Shown here: positions 49,255-60,620 of the stretch, one piece after another
Layout: each line of letters opens with the position of its first letter
Position numbering within the stretch: position 1 is the stretch's first letter
Program-made: the position numbers and the translations under genes
NCBI GenBank assembly: GCA_004369085.1
Contig: ML210226.1
Coordinates: 62,633-126,632, forward strand
DNA from: Coprinopsis marcescibilis
Lineage: Eukaryota; Basidiomycota; Agaricomycetes; Agaricales; Psathyrellaceae
Length of the DNA stretch: 64,000 nt
Direction of reading: 5' to 3'
The notes under the pieces: model-generated
Seen by the model: the letters and a program-made list of their open reading frames with translations, nothing else
What the model was told of the DNA's origin: nothing
The model's database searches: none

Positions 49255-51123
49255 AGGTTGGCTTGTTTATGACGTCGGTGTGCATGGTATGTAGTAGAAT
49301 CGAAATTAAAAATTTCCGGGTGGATTTCGTTTCGTTTCGGCCGGGAGTCCATAACTTGTGAAAGAAGCGCCTGATGGAAAGTGGAGTCCTATTAATAATA
49401 ATGTTTGCAATGGCTCGTCGGGATTACAGTCGCCTAGGACCGTCATTGAACTCATAGAACCCGTCGATGCGCCCCACCACGTTGGGATGGGGTCACAAGG
49501 TGGCCCTTGTACAGAGTGTGTTTGTTGTGGGGGTGGCGTGCTGCGTTGAAACTTGATTATTGATTTTGTGACGACCTTGGAGACGACGCGGGAAGGGCGA
49601 GGAGATCACATGTGTATAGGCAGGAGACTGGAGTGCCACAGCCGAGGAGATCAGGTGTGTTCGTCAGTGCGAATGAATGTGTGGCGGTAGGGAATAGTGG
49701 GCGGGTCAGTTGGCATTTGATGAAATTTCTGTTAGAGGTAGGTGATTCATTTGAGTGTTTGTATAGTTAAACGGTGATATCGGAACATTCGTTTTCTGGG
49801 TCATTAGGTGCACTCGCAATACTTAGCGTATCGCTGTGTGTTCCAGTGCCCGACGCCGATCAGGATAATTGTTGGGCGCCTTGACGTGCTCCTGTGTGGC
49901 CGGCTGGTTGGTTGTTATAAATGGTGATAGACAAAAAGCGATGAATTTAGCTTTGAAATGACGATAACAGACTGCAACCGTTGTTCGTTTGAAAATCGAG
50001 CATCACAAACTTGAAGGGGTTCCTTGATTCCCGGGCTCTGTAAGGAAATATTAATTTTTGGGTGTGTCTCCGTTTGAGGGGTCGTCTGAGGAGATGATAC
50101 TATGTAGACACCCTGGGATACTACTATAGAAGAATCGTAGAACTGGTAGAAGGACGTGGAAGCGATAACCAGGTGGTATCTCCCAGCCTTCTAGAGGCGG
50201 CAACGGTCGTCTTCTCCTCGTCCCGTCTCCGTTGTCTTCTAGGCGTAACCTTTTGATTTGCTTCCGCAACCAGCCTGAGATCGTGTGGCCCAGCTCTGTT
50301 GGCTAGCCCCTAGCAAGCTGGTTAGGCTGGACTAGAAAGTCTAGAGGAGACGTAAAGTAAAGATATTCAAGAGGCAGAATATGTCGAGTTCATTTATCAT
50401 TGGACACTGAGAAGAGTGGGGCCAGAGGGCGGGTCAATGATGTCGATCGTTGCGGAAGCGACCCGACTGGTTGCCAAGGCGGCGGCAAGGCAGGGCCAAA
50501 TTGGGGTGACAGCTCTAGAAACGCCCAACAGCTGTGAAGCGCTGACTGCTGTCTACCGACTTCTACTCTTGACTCTCACCAGCACGCCAAACCAGAAAAC
50601 CCCTTGTTCATCATCAGCATTTACAGCTAACCAGATATTTTATTTTTATTTTAGGTCTAAGAGATCTAGATCGGAGACATTGAGTCCGAAATCATTTGCG
50701 CGGCTGCCATCAACCGCAGACAAATCGTTTCTCCGAATAGCTGGTTGGGTGTACCCACGCTGGCAGTATGGATTCTTGGGTTAATAACCCTCATCGCCTT
50801 GCCGTAAACAACCACTACCCTTTTGCTTTGACCCTTGAGCAAAAATCTGCTGCAGGCCATCCGGACTCTGTCTTTGTGCGAGACCCGCCCAGGGATACTC
50901 TACCCACCTCGCAGTTCGAATCCTGGGGTCAGTCTCTTGATTCGCCTTTGGTAAGTGGCTCAGCTTTTTATCCTGGAGTACAGATTTTGACGCGTCGTCG
51001 CGTTTCAAGGCATTTCTACACAACGAATCAGCGGAATTCCTACTAGAGACAGTTTCAGCGGTCCATTTCTACCAAAACTTGCACAATATATCAACAGGAG
51101 GGAGCAAGCCCAACGACTACGCC
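49255..51123. other. 1.9 kb interval without a confident gene, promoter side of the RA-PH gene
   Basis: The open frames at 50416-50784 and 50768-51046 do not resemble known domains. The open frame of the RA-PH gene extends slightly upstream of the chosen ATG (from 51079), so an upstream exon is possible. Confidence 0.35.
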
Positions 51124-54100
51124 ATGGTCAGACGCGGTTCAATTCAGTTTCTGCAGTCTCTACTTCCACTATCACCAGCCACCTCCACCAACAGCGGGGA
51201 CCAAACGCCACGTAGTCGAGCTAATTCACGGTCTTCAGTGGCAGGCACCAGCAAAGCCAATACGCCACGTTCACCCGCTGAATTGCAATTCCCCGCTATT
51301 CCTATCCCATCGACTTCCTCAGCTTCTACCGCCGGCACTTCTTCCTCACCACCGCTCGATTTCCTACTAGATGACGATCCATTTGCCAATCTTACGTCTC
51401 TGACGCCAATCGTATCGCGTGTCAACGCGTCTACACCAACTGCACCACCTCCGCCAGAAATCGTATCCTTGAACCCACCCCCGCGTTCCCCGCTTATGCC
51501 GTTAATCGACGAGGTTCCAAAGAAATCGCTCGTGCGCGCAGATTCTGCAGAAGCACTGCCGACAGCTCGCCAGCGGGCTTTCTCAATTGCCCGTTCTCCA
51601 AAACCGGCATACCGACGACCAGCCTTCCAATCCCGTCCATCTCTCCCCTCCCTCAACACCCTTGCCCAAATGAACGTTGTTCTCACGAAGAAAGTGGGTT
51701 ATTCCATCAGTCATTCATGCTTTTGATTTAAAATTAACTAACATCGTGCTTGTTCCTAGGTTCGAAAGGGACGTGTTGGAGCAGGGTTACCGTTTGAGCC
51801 ATGGGATAATACACCTGACAGTGACATGCCAACGCGGGTACTGCAGGATGTCGAATCGAAGGAGACCGAGTCTTTGCCTGTCGGGACCCAGCCCTTGCTG
51901 CCCAGCCAGCTCTTGCAGATGTCAAGCGCAGCACCCGGCGCCCAACAGATAGGCAGCCAGTATTCCCATGTCGATATCGCATCTTCCGGTTCCGCAAGTT
52001 CCTCGGACACGTTTTCTTCACGTTCGGCATATTCACCCCTTCCTCGCAACCCTGATACCTCCGGCACCGACCCCCTCGACAATATCAAACCTAAAGCGAC
52101 TATCCCTTCATACCCCGGCCAGCACAATTTTTTGGATCATTTGTATGCAGATACCCGGATTTCTGGCGACGAATACGACGATGGGTTTGAAGTTCGGCCT
52201 CCTCCGCCTGCGCTAGAGGGGAATAGCGCTTATTTTCATCACCAGGATCAGGAGCGACAAGCGACAGCATCGGAATTGGACATTCATACCCATACGACCA
52301 CGACCAATACCATCTTTGGCGTTTCAACCACGAGCACCACAGCAACCACGAGTGGGCTGGTAACCATCCCATCTCAATCTCGACCTGCGACGACAGCATC
52401 AGCTTCATCAGCATCCACTCATGACGAACCATCACCACCAGCATCATCAAGAGTGTCCATTGATCTGGGCCCATCGTCCCCGGTAGCAACATCGTCATCA
52501 TCACTTTCGAGATCTGTTTCGAATTCGTCCAATTCGTCTGCTAGCTCGTATGGCGCGTTGGAGTTGGGCGCGCGGTCTTATCACGAAGAACATGGTATTC
52601 CGAGCTCGGGATCTGGATCGGCGTCGGGAAGTGTGCTTTGCACGCCGAGTTCAAGTTATTCGGCATTATCGAGGTCGAGCTCTAATTCCAATTCCAATTA
52701 TTGTAATCGATACCCACGGCATGCTCGTCTGCCTCCACCGACCATCCCGCTCCCTCCGCCTCCGACACCAGCAAGTCCCAACGGCAACATTCCATTGCAC
52801 CCTTCCTACTCTTCGTCGTCTTCGGTTTCTGCCTCGCCGTCCACCCGCTATGAGGATTTCCACCACTATGCGGGCACGCCTTTGACGAACAGGACGCGTA
52901 GTAGTTCGGAGGAGAGTGAGCCGCTGAGGTCTCCACGCGACGCCGAGTATCAGCCGTTTGGGTTCGTCTCAACGTCGTATTTCCCGCCTTATCCGAGTTG
53001 TTCGAATATCAGTGTTACCGGTGTGGATCGGGTTGCGAGTTGGAGGAATGGATTTGGGAGTTCGAGCAGCCGGGCGACGTATCTTTCGGATTTAGAACTT
53101 GGGGATCCGTTTGGAGTGGAGTCGCCTTTGATTGGGGGTGAAGAGGATGGGTTGGGGGGAGTTGGAGGTGTGAAGCCTGTAAAGTTTGCGTTGAAGAGGC
53201 CGCATCCGAATGCGAGGAGTAGGTCGAGGTCGTCTTTTGGAGATGGGGTGTTGGAGGAGGGGGGTTTGGATGATGATCCGTTTCTGGTGAATCACCGTCC
53301 GTTCCAGACGCGAGCTTACGGCGATGGACAGGATTGTTACGAGAGTCCGGTGTCAGGCGGGTTTGGTGCGAGGTCGAGGTCGAGTACGCATTCGTCTGGG
53401 GGCAGGAACCATTTGGGGGTTGGGTTGGGTGTGGGGAGTGGTGTGGGGTCTTGTCCGTCGAGTGCGGATACTGTTCGGCCGCGTGTTGTTTGTGGTGGGA
53501 TGGGATGGGGAAGTGGAGATGGGGAGGGCGAGTCTGGTCCTTGGATGGGGGTTGGTGAGCGGGGAAGGGAGGCCGTGTTTGAGGGAGGGAACTCGGAGGA
53601 TGTTGAGGGTGGACGAGAAGGGTGGTGTGCGGGCTTTAGCTCCGCAGCTAAATCGGGCGAGGAGGGTGATTGTGTTGATGGGCCTGGATTGTCGTGCGAG
53701 AATGAGCTTGAATGGGGTGAACAAGGAGACTTGGAACGGGGAGGGCACCAACTCGAACCACTTGGACAAGAGTTGCAACTCGGACCATTTTCTGACGGAC
53801 CACAACATCAATATCACCGGCAGTCTGAGTTGCAAAGGGAGAGAGTTGAGGTTGAACAAGGGGAAGAAGAGGAAGCCAGACGGGAACGTGAGGAACGGGA
53901 ACGATTGGCCCTGCTTGATAGGACGGTGATGTCACCTCCGCCGTTGATGATGGCTGGTGTGGCGAATTCGATGTTGAACCTGAACTTTGATGATGGTTGT
54001 GCGATGCAAGCGAACTTGAACTCGAACATGAATGTGCAACAGCGTCTACGTGGCGAGTATAGGGGGCCTGGGGGTGGATATGGCCATGGGTTTGGAGCGT

Positions 54101-56887
54101 TTGGGGAAAGTGTCGATGCGAGTGGTGGAGGGGGTGGGGAGTATCGCTCGAGGAGCCAGCATGCCAACGGCCAGAACGGAGCCAATTCCAATGTCAACGC
54201 CAGCAACACCTTTTCGTCGGCGTACTACAACGGTGGATCTGGTGGACGAGGGGTGAATGGCTGGGGCCGAGGAGACGACGAGGACGATGACCGGCGACGA
54301 CAACCGAATCGACAGATGTACAATGGGCATGCGATCAGTGGTACGACTACGAGTTCGAGTGCGGTTTCTGAAGATGAGGATGAGGATGAGAGGCGGGATT
54401 CGAGTGATTCGACGGATGATTATGGTCGGTCGCCGTTGTCGAGTGCGGGTGCGAGGCCTGTTCCTGGTCGTGCGAGGAGTCGGAGTAGTGGGTCGAGGGC
54501 CAAGGGCAGCTTTGTGCCCACATCACCTACCACCGCGTCTCGTCCGCAGTTCCCACCGATGCCTACTAGTTCAAGGGCGAGTCGTGCGTCGGGTGTGGTT
54601 GGGACGAGCACTGCGACGACGGATGATGAAGATGACGATGATGTGCCGCTTGCACAGAGGATCCCGACTGCTTTGAAAGCGCAAAAGTCGATCAGGAAGC
54701 AGGTGAGGAGGGAGAGGGATGAGAGGCGGGCTGCGCGGCAGGAGAGAGGGGATGTCGGGTATGGTGAGGGGGTCCCGGGAGAGAGGGAGTGGGAGAGGGA
54801 AAGACATACGACGTTGAGGCCTGCGGGTGCTGGGGGACCTTTTATCCCACCGCTTGGGATGTCCAGCTCGCAGGACGCTGCTATGCATGCTGTTGCGGCC
54901 GCTGGCATGTCTGGAGGTGGTGTGGCTGTGCCTGTTTCTAGGCATGTGTCGCAGAGGCATCCGAGTCAGCCTGGGGTTGTGTCTCCCAATGGATTCGCGT
55001 TCTCGCCTGATGACCTTGCGAAGAGGTTGCAGAGTGTGCAGGTTCAGTTGGTTGATGGGACCCCTCCGCCTTATTCGACTGGAGTTTCGATATCTCCCGA
55101 CAAGGCTTATGCGGTGGGGCATTCAAGGGGGAGGAGCGTGAAGGATGCTACTGCAGGGAGCCCGCCGAGTCCGTTGGTCAACCCAGTCAAGACGGGTGGG
55201 GCGCCGCTCAGATCTGCGAGGTCATTCCATCATGCGGAAAGGAGGCCTTTTGCAGAGGAACATCATTCGCATCATCAACACAGTGCCAGCCACAACCACG
55301 CCCAGGGTCATGTCCAGCCAACCCATGGTGTGCCTTTGCCTGTTGATGCCGAGCAGAGGATCGCGACTGCCAGTTTGTCGAGGAGGGGCACTACAGCTAC
55401 GAGGAGCCAGAGTCGGCCTCGGGGCGAATCTGTTGGTGCGCATGGTCAGAGTGAGCCGTCGGCTGTGATGAGGAACAGGAGTTTATCGGTCTCGCGGAAT
55501 GGACAGGGACATAGTTCATCGCATGCTTCGGGGCATCATAACCAGCATCCGCATCACCAGTACGACGAGTTTGGAGCGCCGCCACCGCCTGTGCCGCCTT
55601 TGCCTTTGGCTTTTGATGACGTCCAGGGGTATCAGCAGCAGCTTTCGAGAAAGCTGACCAAGGGTGGACCGCCGCCGTCTGCTTCTGCGGCTGCTGCTGC
55701 TGCGATGCAGTCTGCGAGTGTGAGTGGACGGCCGAGTGTGGAGGCTGAGAGGAGGCCGAGTTTGAGTGGGAAGAGTCCTGGGGGTGTTGCAGCTCCGTTG
55801 CCTTCTGGGGATAGGGGCCAGGTTGTGCAGCAGAGGATATTCATTGGAGATATGCAGAGGTTTAACATGGTCGAGATTTCGGCGACGACTACTGCTGGGG
55901 ATGTTGTGGAGACGATTGAGGCGCAGGGGAATGTGAAGAATATTATTGGGGTTGGGGGGTGGATGCTGTGGGAGGTTGCGCAGGACTTTGGCATGGGTAA
56001 GTGTTATCTACTGTTTTGGTTTGGTGGAAAGGTGCTGATTGTTTTTGTTTTTGTAGAGCGTCCTATTAGGAGCTTTGAGCTGTTGGCGGATGTGCAGGCT
56101 TCGTGGAATAAGGATAAGATGGTGAATCTGTTTGTTATGAAGATGACCCCGTTGGCTGTCCCGCTTAACCGGAACGTGAGTTTTTTCTTTGGGGTTTTAT
56201 GGTTTTATGGTTTTCTGATTACTTTTTTCTAGGCCATTCCTTCGAGTTCTCCGAGACATGGTGGATACGTCGAGTGGGAGTCGAAGAGGGGAAAATGGAG
56301 CAAACGTTGGATGGAGTTGAGGGAGCATAGTATTTGGCTCTCTAAAAGGGAAAACGTGGGTTTTTTCATTCGGGTGTACGGCCGTTGTCTGACCATCCTT
56401 GTTCTTTCAGAGCAAAGACGAGGTGTTCCTTTGCTCCCTGTCCAATTTCGACGCGTTTCACATCAATCGAACTCATCGAGCTCCGAAAGCGTTTGCGTTC
56501 TCTGTAAAGTCGACGGATAATCTGTCCTATTTCGAGAATGCGGCGGATTATTTGCATACGTTCTCGTGCTCGGAGAAGGATGGGAAGATGTGGATGGAAA
56601 AGATCTTGGTCGCCAGGGTGTGTTTCGGTTTTCGGTCTCTGTTCTTGATGGCTAGCTGACCTTTGGTTTATGTCTAGTCGTATGTCCTCCATCAGGAACG
56701 ACAGGTCTTGTTTAACCCAAAGGCTGCTGGTGGCAATGGCGCTGGGGCTCTTTCGAGGAGTGGGACCAAAAAGTCGGCGTCGAGACCTGCCCCGCTTGTT
56801 TCGGTTCCCCCGCCGTTCAGTGCAAAACCTGTGTCGTCGGGAGGTGCGGTGTTTGAGCCTGGCTCCTTGCTTCATGGTCAGCTCTAG
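51124..56887 (+). CDS. Large RA-PH domain protein (Ras-association and pleckstrin-homology scaffold)
   Basis: The N-terminal exon from MVRRGSIQFLQSLLPLSPAT is followed by intron 51694-51759, then by one 4.2 kb exon of Ser/Gly/Pro-rich, mostly disordered sequence with poly-Ser, His and acidic patches. Two short conserved-looking islands are DDVPLAQRIPTALKAQKSIR with KQVRRERDERRAARQER (about 54640-54750) and FAFSPDDLAKRLQSVQVQL (about 55003). The C terminus is structured. The RA domain has QQRIFIGDMQRFNMVEISAT, TAGDVVETIEAQG and GGWMLWEVAQDFGME. After three introns the PH domain has GGYVEWESKRGKWSKRWMEL, REHSIWLSKREN, KDEVFLCSLSNFDAFHI, then FAFSVKSTDN and DGKMWMEKILVARSYVLHQE. RA-PH pairs occur in adaptors that link Ras-type GTPases to membranes and actin (MRL/Grb7-like in animals), so a polarity or Ras-effector role is a fair inference. 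About 1.6-1.7 thousand residues. Confidence 0.82.
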
Positions 56888-57912
56888 TTATTGGGCAATT
56901 TTTTTATTTCGTGTTTGAAGCATGACTCTCCTTTCGCATTTTTTATAAAAAGTCTCTTTCTTTTCTTGATTGTATATTTCCACGTTCCTTTTCTTTCTCT
57001 CCTCTGTTTCGTGTTCTCCTCCTCGTTCCTTCCCTATTTGTATATCGTGTTTGCATTTATGAAAACATTGTACTAGACATATACATCCGCATTGTTCCAC
57101 CACCCACCATCGCACCAACTGTACCAATCTATCCGCACATTCATTGTAGAACAACATAGAGTCCCGACGAGCACCCTTTTATTCCTTTTAATCGCGCTGT
57201 TTCTGTCTACTGTACATTTCTCCCCTTCGTCTTCCGTTTTCTTGTATTTAATGCCATTTTGTATTGGCAGGGTGTAGACAGAATAGACAGCATGTAGAAT
57301 AATCGTAGCAAGCTGGAATATTGAAGCAAAAGCTTAACGTCAAGAGCATAATGAGCAACGTGTGCACGTTTCTAATATTAAATCGGAAGCGAGCAGAGCG
57401 CACGTTCGTTGCAAAATCACTATGTCAGCATGGAGATCAACTCGGATGACGCTTGAGAGCCTTGGTCCTTGACCGTCACCACGAAACCCCTCCGATTTGC
57501 GCTCGTCGTTGGCTCGTCCCGCCTTGCAAGCTTGCTCGTCGTCCAAACGCTGCAGACATACATTGGCTTGGCACTACATATCGCCAAGAATGGAAATGGC
57601 CGAAAGAGGATATCGGGCGTGCTTGGCCCCCGTCTGTTTTGGTCTGGGCTCTAGGCTTGTGCGGTCCACCTCTCTCTGCCAGTTGTCTCTGTCTGTTCCC
57701 CCAGTATCTGCAGTCCTTCTCGCTGTCCGGTCGCTGGAGGTTCTGCTTACTCTCTCTGCATCTCCGGGAGCGACGATATATGACTTCAAACTTGGCCCTG
57801 ATTGCACTGAACCTGTTGGGGTATTGCTGCGAAGGAAGGTAGTCCAGGGACGAACAGGGCAAAACGACCACCGTCTGAACGACTGGTCCAGGGGTATCCG
57901 GATCTAGCTGGA
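56888..57912. other. Interval between the RA-PH gene and the SPX-RING gene
   Basis: T-rich 3' UTR-like sequence (about 56890-57260) is followed by a stretch with overlapping open frames on both strands (57453-57925). None of them carries a domain, and their mutual overlap argues for chance. The end of the stretch is the promoter/leader of the SPX-RING gene. Confidence 0.4.
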
Positions 57913-59997
57913 ATGCATTTCTCAAAGACGTATACCCAGATTCTTCAGGATCTGCCGCTTGAGCTGAGGGAGAACGCGATTCAGTACCGTCAGGTCAGTT
58001 TTCTCGTGTAGCGGTTTCTGGGAGGCATGCTGATGTTCTGGTCCTTGCTTCTGTCTATTCTCCGTCTGTTGGGGTTTATTCGACAACGAACTGCAGCTCA
58101 AGAAACTTATAAACCAAGTTGTGTCGGAACTGTCGTCGTTGGGGCTCAGTCCGAGTGTGCTGCAGGATCTGATTGTTAGGGATGGGCTCTTGTTGGATTC
58201 GCCGGTGTTCAGGTCGATGGCCGCTCAGAGTCCGGCGTTCACTGGTTTGGAAGGACAAGTTGTTTTCAATGATGGGTCTGCTGGAGGTCCTAATCCTGCG
58301 ACGGACGATGTGGGACCAGCGGGGGAACGCCGTCGGGATGTCCAGGAACCACCACCATTGCCACCGCTACGGCTGGAGGATATCGACCCCCTCGCAATAC
58401 ACCGAGCGCGTGTCATGTATGAGCTCATAGAACACTCGGATCGGATTGAACCCCATCTGAGGCTGTGGATTCACATTCCGGATGAAGTCCCGCCGCCGCC
58501 AGAGGTTCCGACTCCCGCGGAGCAAGACGACGGCCTTGATTGCGACGACAGTTTCGAGTTGGACGATGAGGAGGACTCGGATAGCTCACCAGAGCGGGAG
58601 TCGGAATCTCCAAGACGGAGGAGGAGCCTTCTCTTCGCGTTACGCGACGAACTGGATGCCGTAGATGCTCCGACATCACTGTGTGTCATCTCAACTTTTC
58701 TTGCGTTTGGCGTTGTGCTAACGCGGTATTTTGCCTTAGATCTGCCAGTACGAACCCGGGAAGGACACACGAGGTTATCATTCCTTTGGTTTCTGATACC
58801 AAATTCTTCAGTACCCTTTCCTCGGCACTCGAAAGCATGTCGGCTCATTTCGACAATGTGCATGAGGATTTCTCTAAATCGCTCTCCGGCCTTTCGCGCA
58901 CGATATCCTCGACTGCTCTCCCTGCATCTTCATCTCCCTCTTTCCACCCTCTTTCGGCATTGACCTCACATGCTGGTGCTGTGCAAGTGACAGGGAAGCA
59001 GCCTCCCAAGGTATGACGTCCCTTTCTGCTACCAACCATCCCCTCTGACGTATGTTTTTGATAGAGTGATCTGTATTCATGGCGCGAGATTTTTCAGCTT
59101 TACGTTGAATCGGAGATCTTTGAACACGTCGGCGAGGTGAACGGCGGGGAACGCTCGGTAGCGGAGAGCGAGAAAAGGCTGAAGCTGTTCGTCGACCAAG
59201 CCACGCAACGCGGTCTCGCTACCAAATCGAGCTTCAAATCTAATCAAAGCAGGAAGGCGTTGCGCTCGTTCATCGAGTTGAATTTGTTCATTTTGAACAT
59301 CAAAAAGGTGCGGCGTTGATCCTGGTTTCTCAGAATGCATCATCAGCTGACATTATGGTCTATGACGTAGTTCTCTGAGGCCAGCTCGGAAGCGACGCGC
59401 AAGATTCTCAAGAAACACACTAAACGCACGGCTCTGCCTCTACCTACCCCTTTTGCACATAACAGTGGCAAAGCACTACCTTCAAGCCCGACCTCGGCTC
59501 TATCCACTACTTCGTCCTCATCACAACTGGCAATCTTCACCCGCCTATCGTCGACATCACTACCCCGGCTACTCGTGCAAGCCATTGGCGAGACGCTGCT
59601 GCCTATAATCCCGCATGTGGACGATTACGCATGTCTCATCTGCACGGGTATCGCGTTCAAGCCTATAAGGCTGAGCTGTGGGCATCTGTTCTGTGTGAGG
59701 TGTTTGGTGAAGATGCAGAAGAGGGGGAATGGGGATTGTCCGATGTGTAGGGCGCCGGTTGTGTTGGGTGCCAACGGATGTGAGTACCTAAGAGAATGTT
59801 GTTGTTGGGTTGAACTGATGGTTGATGTGTTTGGGTGTGGTTGTTTAGCGAACGTGGATTGGGGGTTGATGAATTTTATGCAGGATTGGTTCCCGGTGGA
59901 GGCGAAGGAGAAGTTGAAGTCGAATGAGAGGGAGGCTACTGAGGAGCAGTTGATCGAGATGGGGATTGATCCTGATAGGGCTTGTGTGGTGATGTGA
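57913..59997 (+). CDS. SPX-RING E3 ubiquitin ligase (NLA/RING-14-like)
   Basis: The start at 57913 gives MHFSKTYTQILQDLPLELRE and NAIQYRQ. An intron then joins LKKLINQVVSELSSLGLSPS, the classical SPX N terminus, which supports the start. A Pro/Glu/Asp-rich insert (about 58280-58640) separates it from the second half of SPX: SDTKFFSTLSSALESMSAHF, LYVESEIFEHVGEV, SFIELNLFILNIKK and ATRKILKKHTKRT. That basic KILKKHxK helix is where SPX domains bind inositol pyrophosphates. Then follow a Ser-rich linker and a C3HC4 RING (CLICTGIAFKPIRLSCGHLF, CVRCL, CPMCRAP; about 59630-59755). The C-terminal helix ends DPDRACVVM (stop 59997). Such proteins couple phosphate/inositol-pyrophosphate status to ubiquitination, for example of phosphate transporters in plants. 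The substrate here is unknown. Confidence 0.88.
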
Positions 59998-60620
59998 GAG
60001 CCGCGGTGCTTTGGTGGTCTGTCCGGTGTTCTCTCTCCTCCTGGTTGCTTGTGGTTTCTTTGCCTTTCGACTGTTTGACAGCTTAATTCTGCTGTATAAA
60101 CGCTCGCTCGGGTTGGTAGGGTATTAAATTAAATGGGTCGGAAATCGATGATTGTATAACTGGTAGTAGTGTGTTCTTTGTATTTTGTACTTGGTTCTAG
60201 CTCCCTTGCTGTATCTCCGGGACTGCACTGGTTACTGGTTTGTATGTAGGATACTTGTCGCAACTTAATAGTTTGGACGGTCACAGTTTGTATTGTTTTT
60301 GTATACTTTATCGATCATTTATTCTGTGGCTCTTTTCCTGTGGTGTATCGCCTGATATCTGGATTCTATGTCCATTAGAAATCGGCGATGCCCAGATCAT
60401 CATGTCCTGAGCAAGCTTGGTAATAAGCGCCCTGCTCGGCGATGTCGCGCATCTGATGCACCCTTTTATGCTTATCACAATCAGATCTGCACAGTTTTCC
60501 CCTTGTCCACTTCCACAGGGGTGGTGCATCGACGTCTTCAGGGTGGACATGGATAAGGTACGACGTTTTCTGGTCATTGCTGGCTTCATCTATCGAGTCT
60601 AATTTCTGTATGAACATCAG
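59998..60620. other. Interval between SPX-RING and NLR-like 2, with partly coding-looking remnants
   Basis: It starts with the 3' UTR of SPX-RING. A candidate upstream exon of NLR-like 2 ends at 60557 (GWCIDVF then RVDMDK), followed by a 63-nt GT-AG intron to 60620. Further left, a frame around 60417-60455 reads VISALLGDVAHLMHPF, which resembles the GD motif of FAD monooxygenases but stands alone. I could not find a start codon that joins these pieces. Confidence 0.3.

Noticed and set aside
50900..50960. tRNA-like GTTCGAATCC at about 50917
   Set aside because: Flanks do not fold into a cloverleaf on either strand.
52100..55994. Many long frames on both strands inside the RA-PH gene
   Set aside because: Strong codon bias and simple repeats remove stops in other frames. 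Only the frame leading into the RA and PH domains is supported.
57453..57925. Overlapping frames upstream of SPX-RING
   Set aside because: Open in several frames on both strands, no ATG-to-domain continuity, lies in the leader/promoter region.
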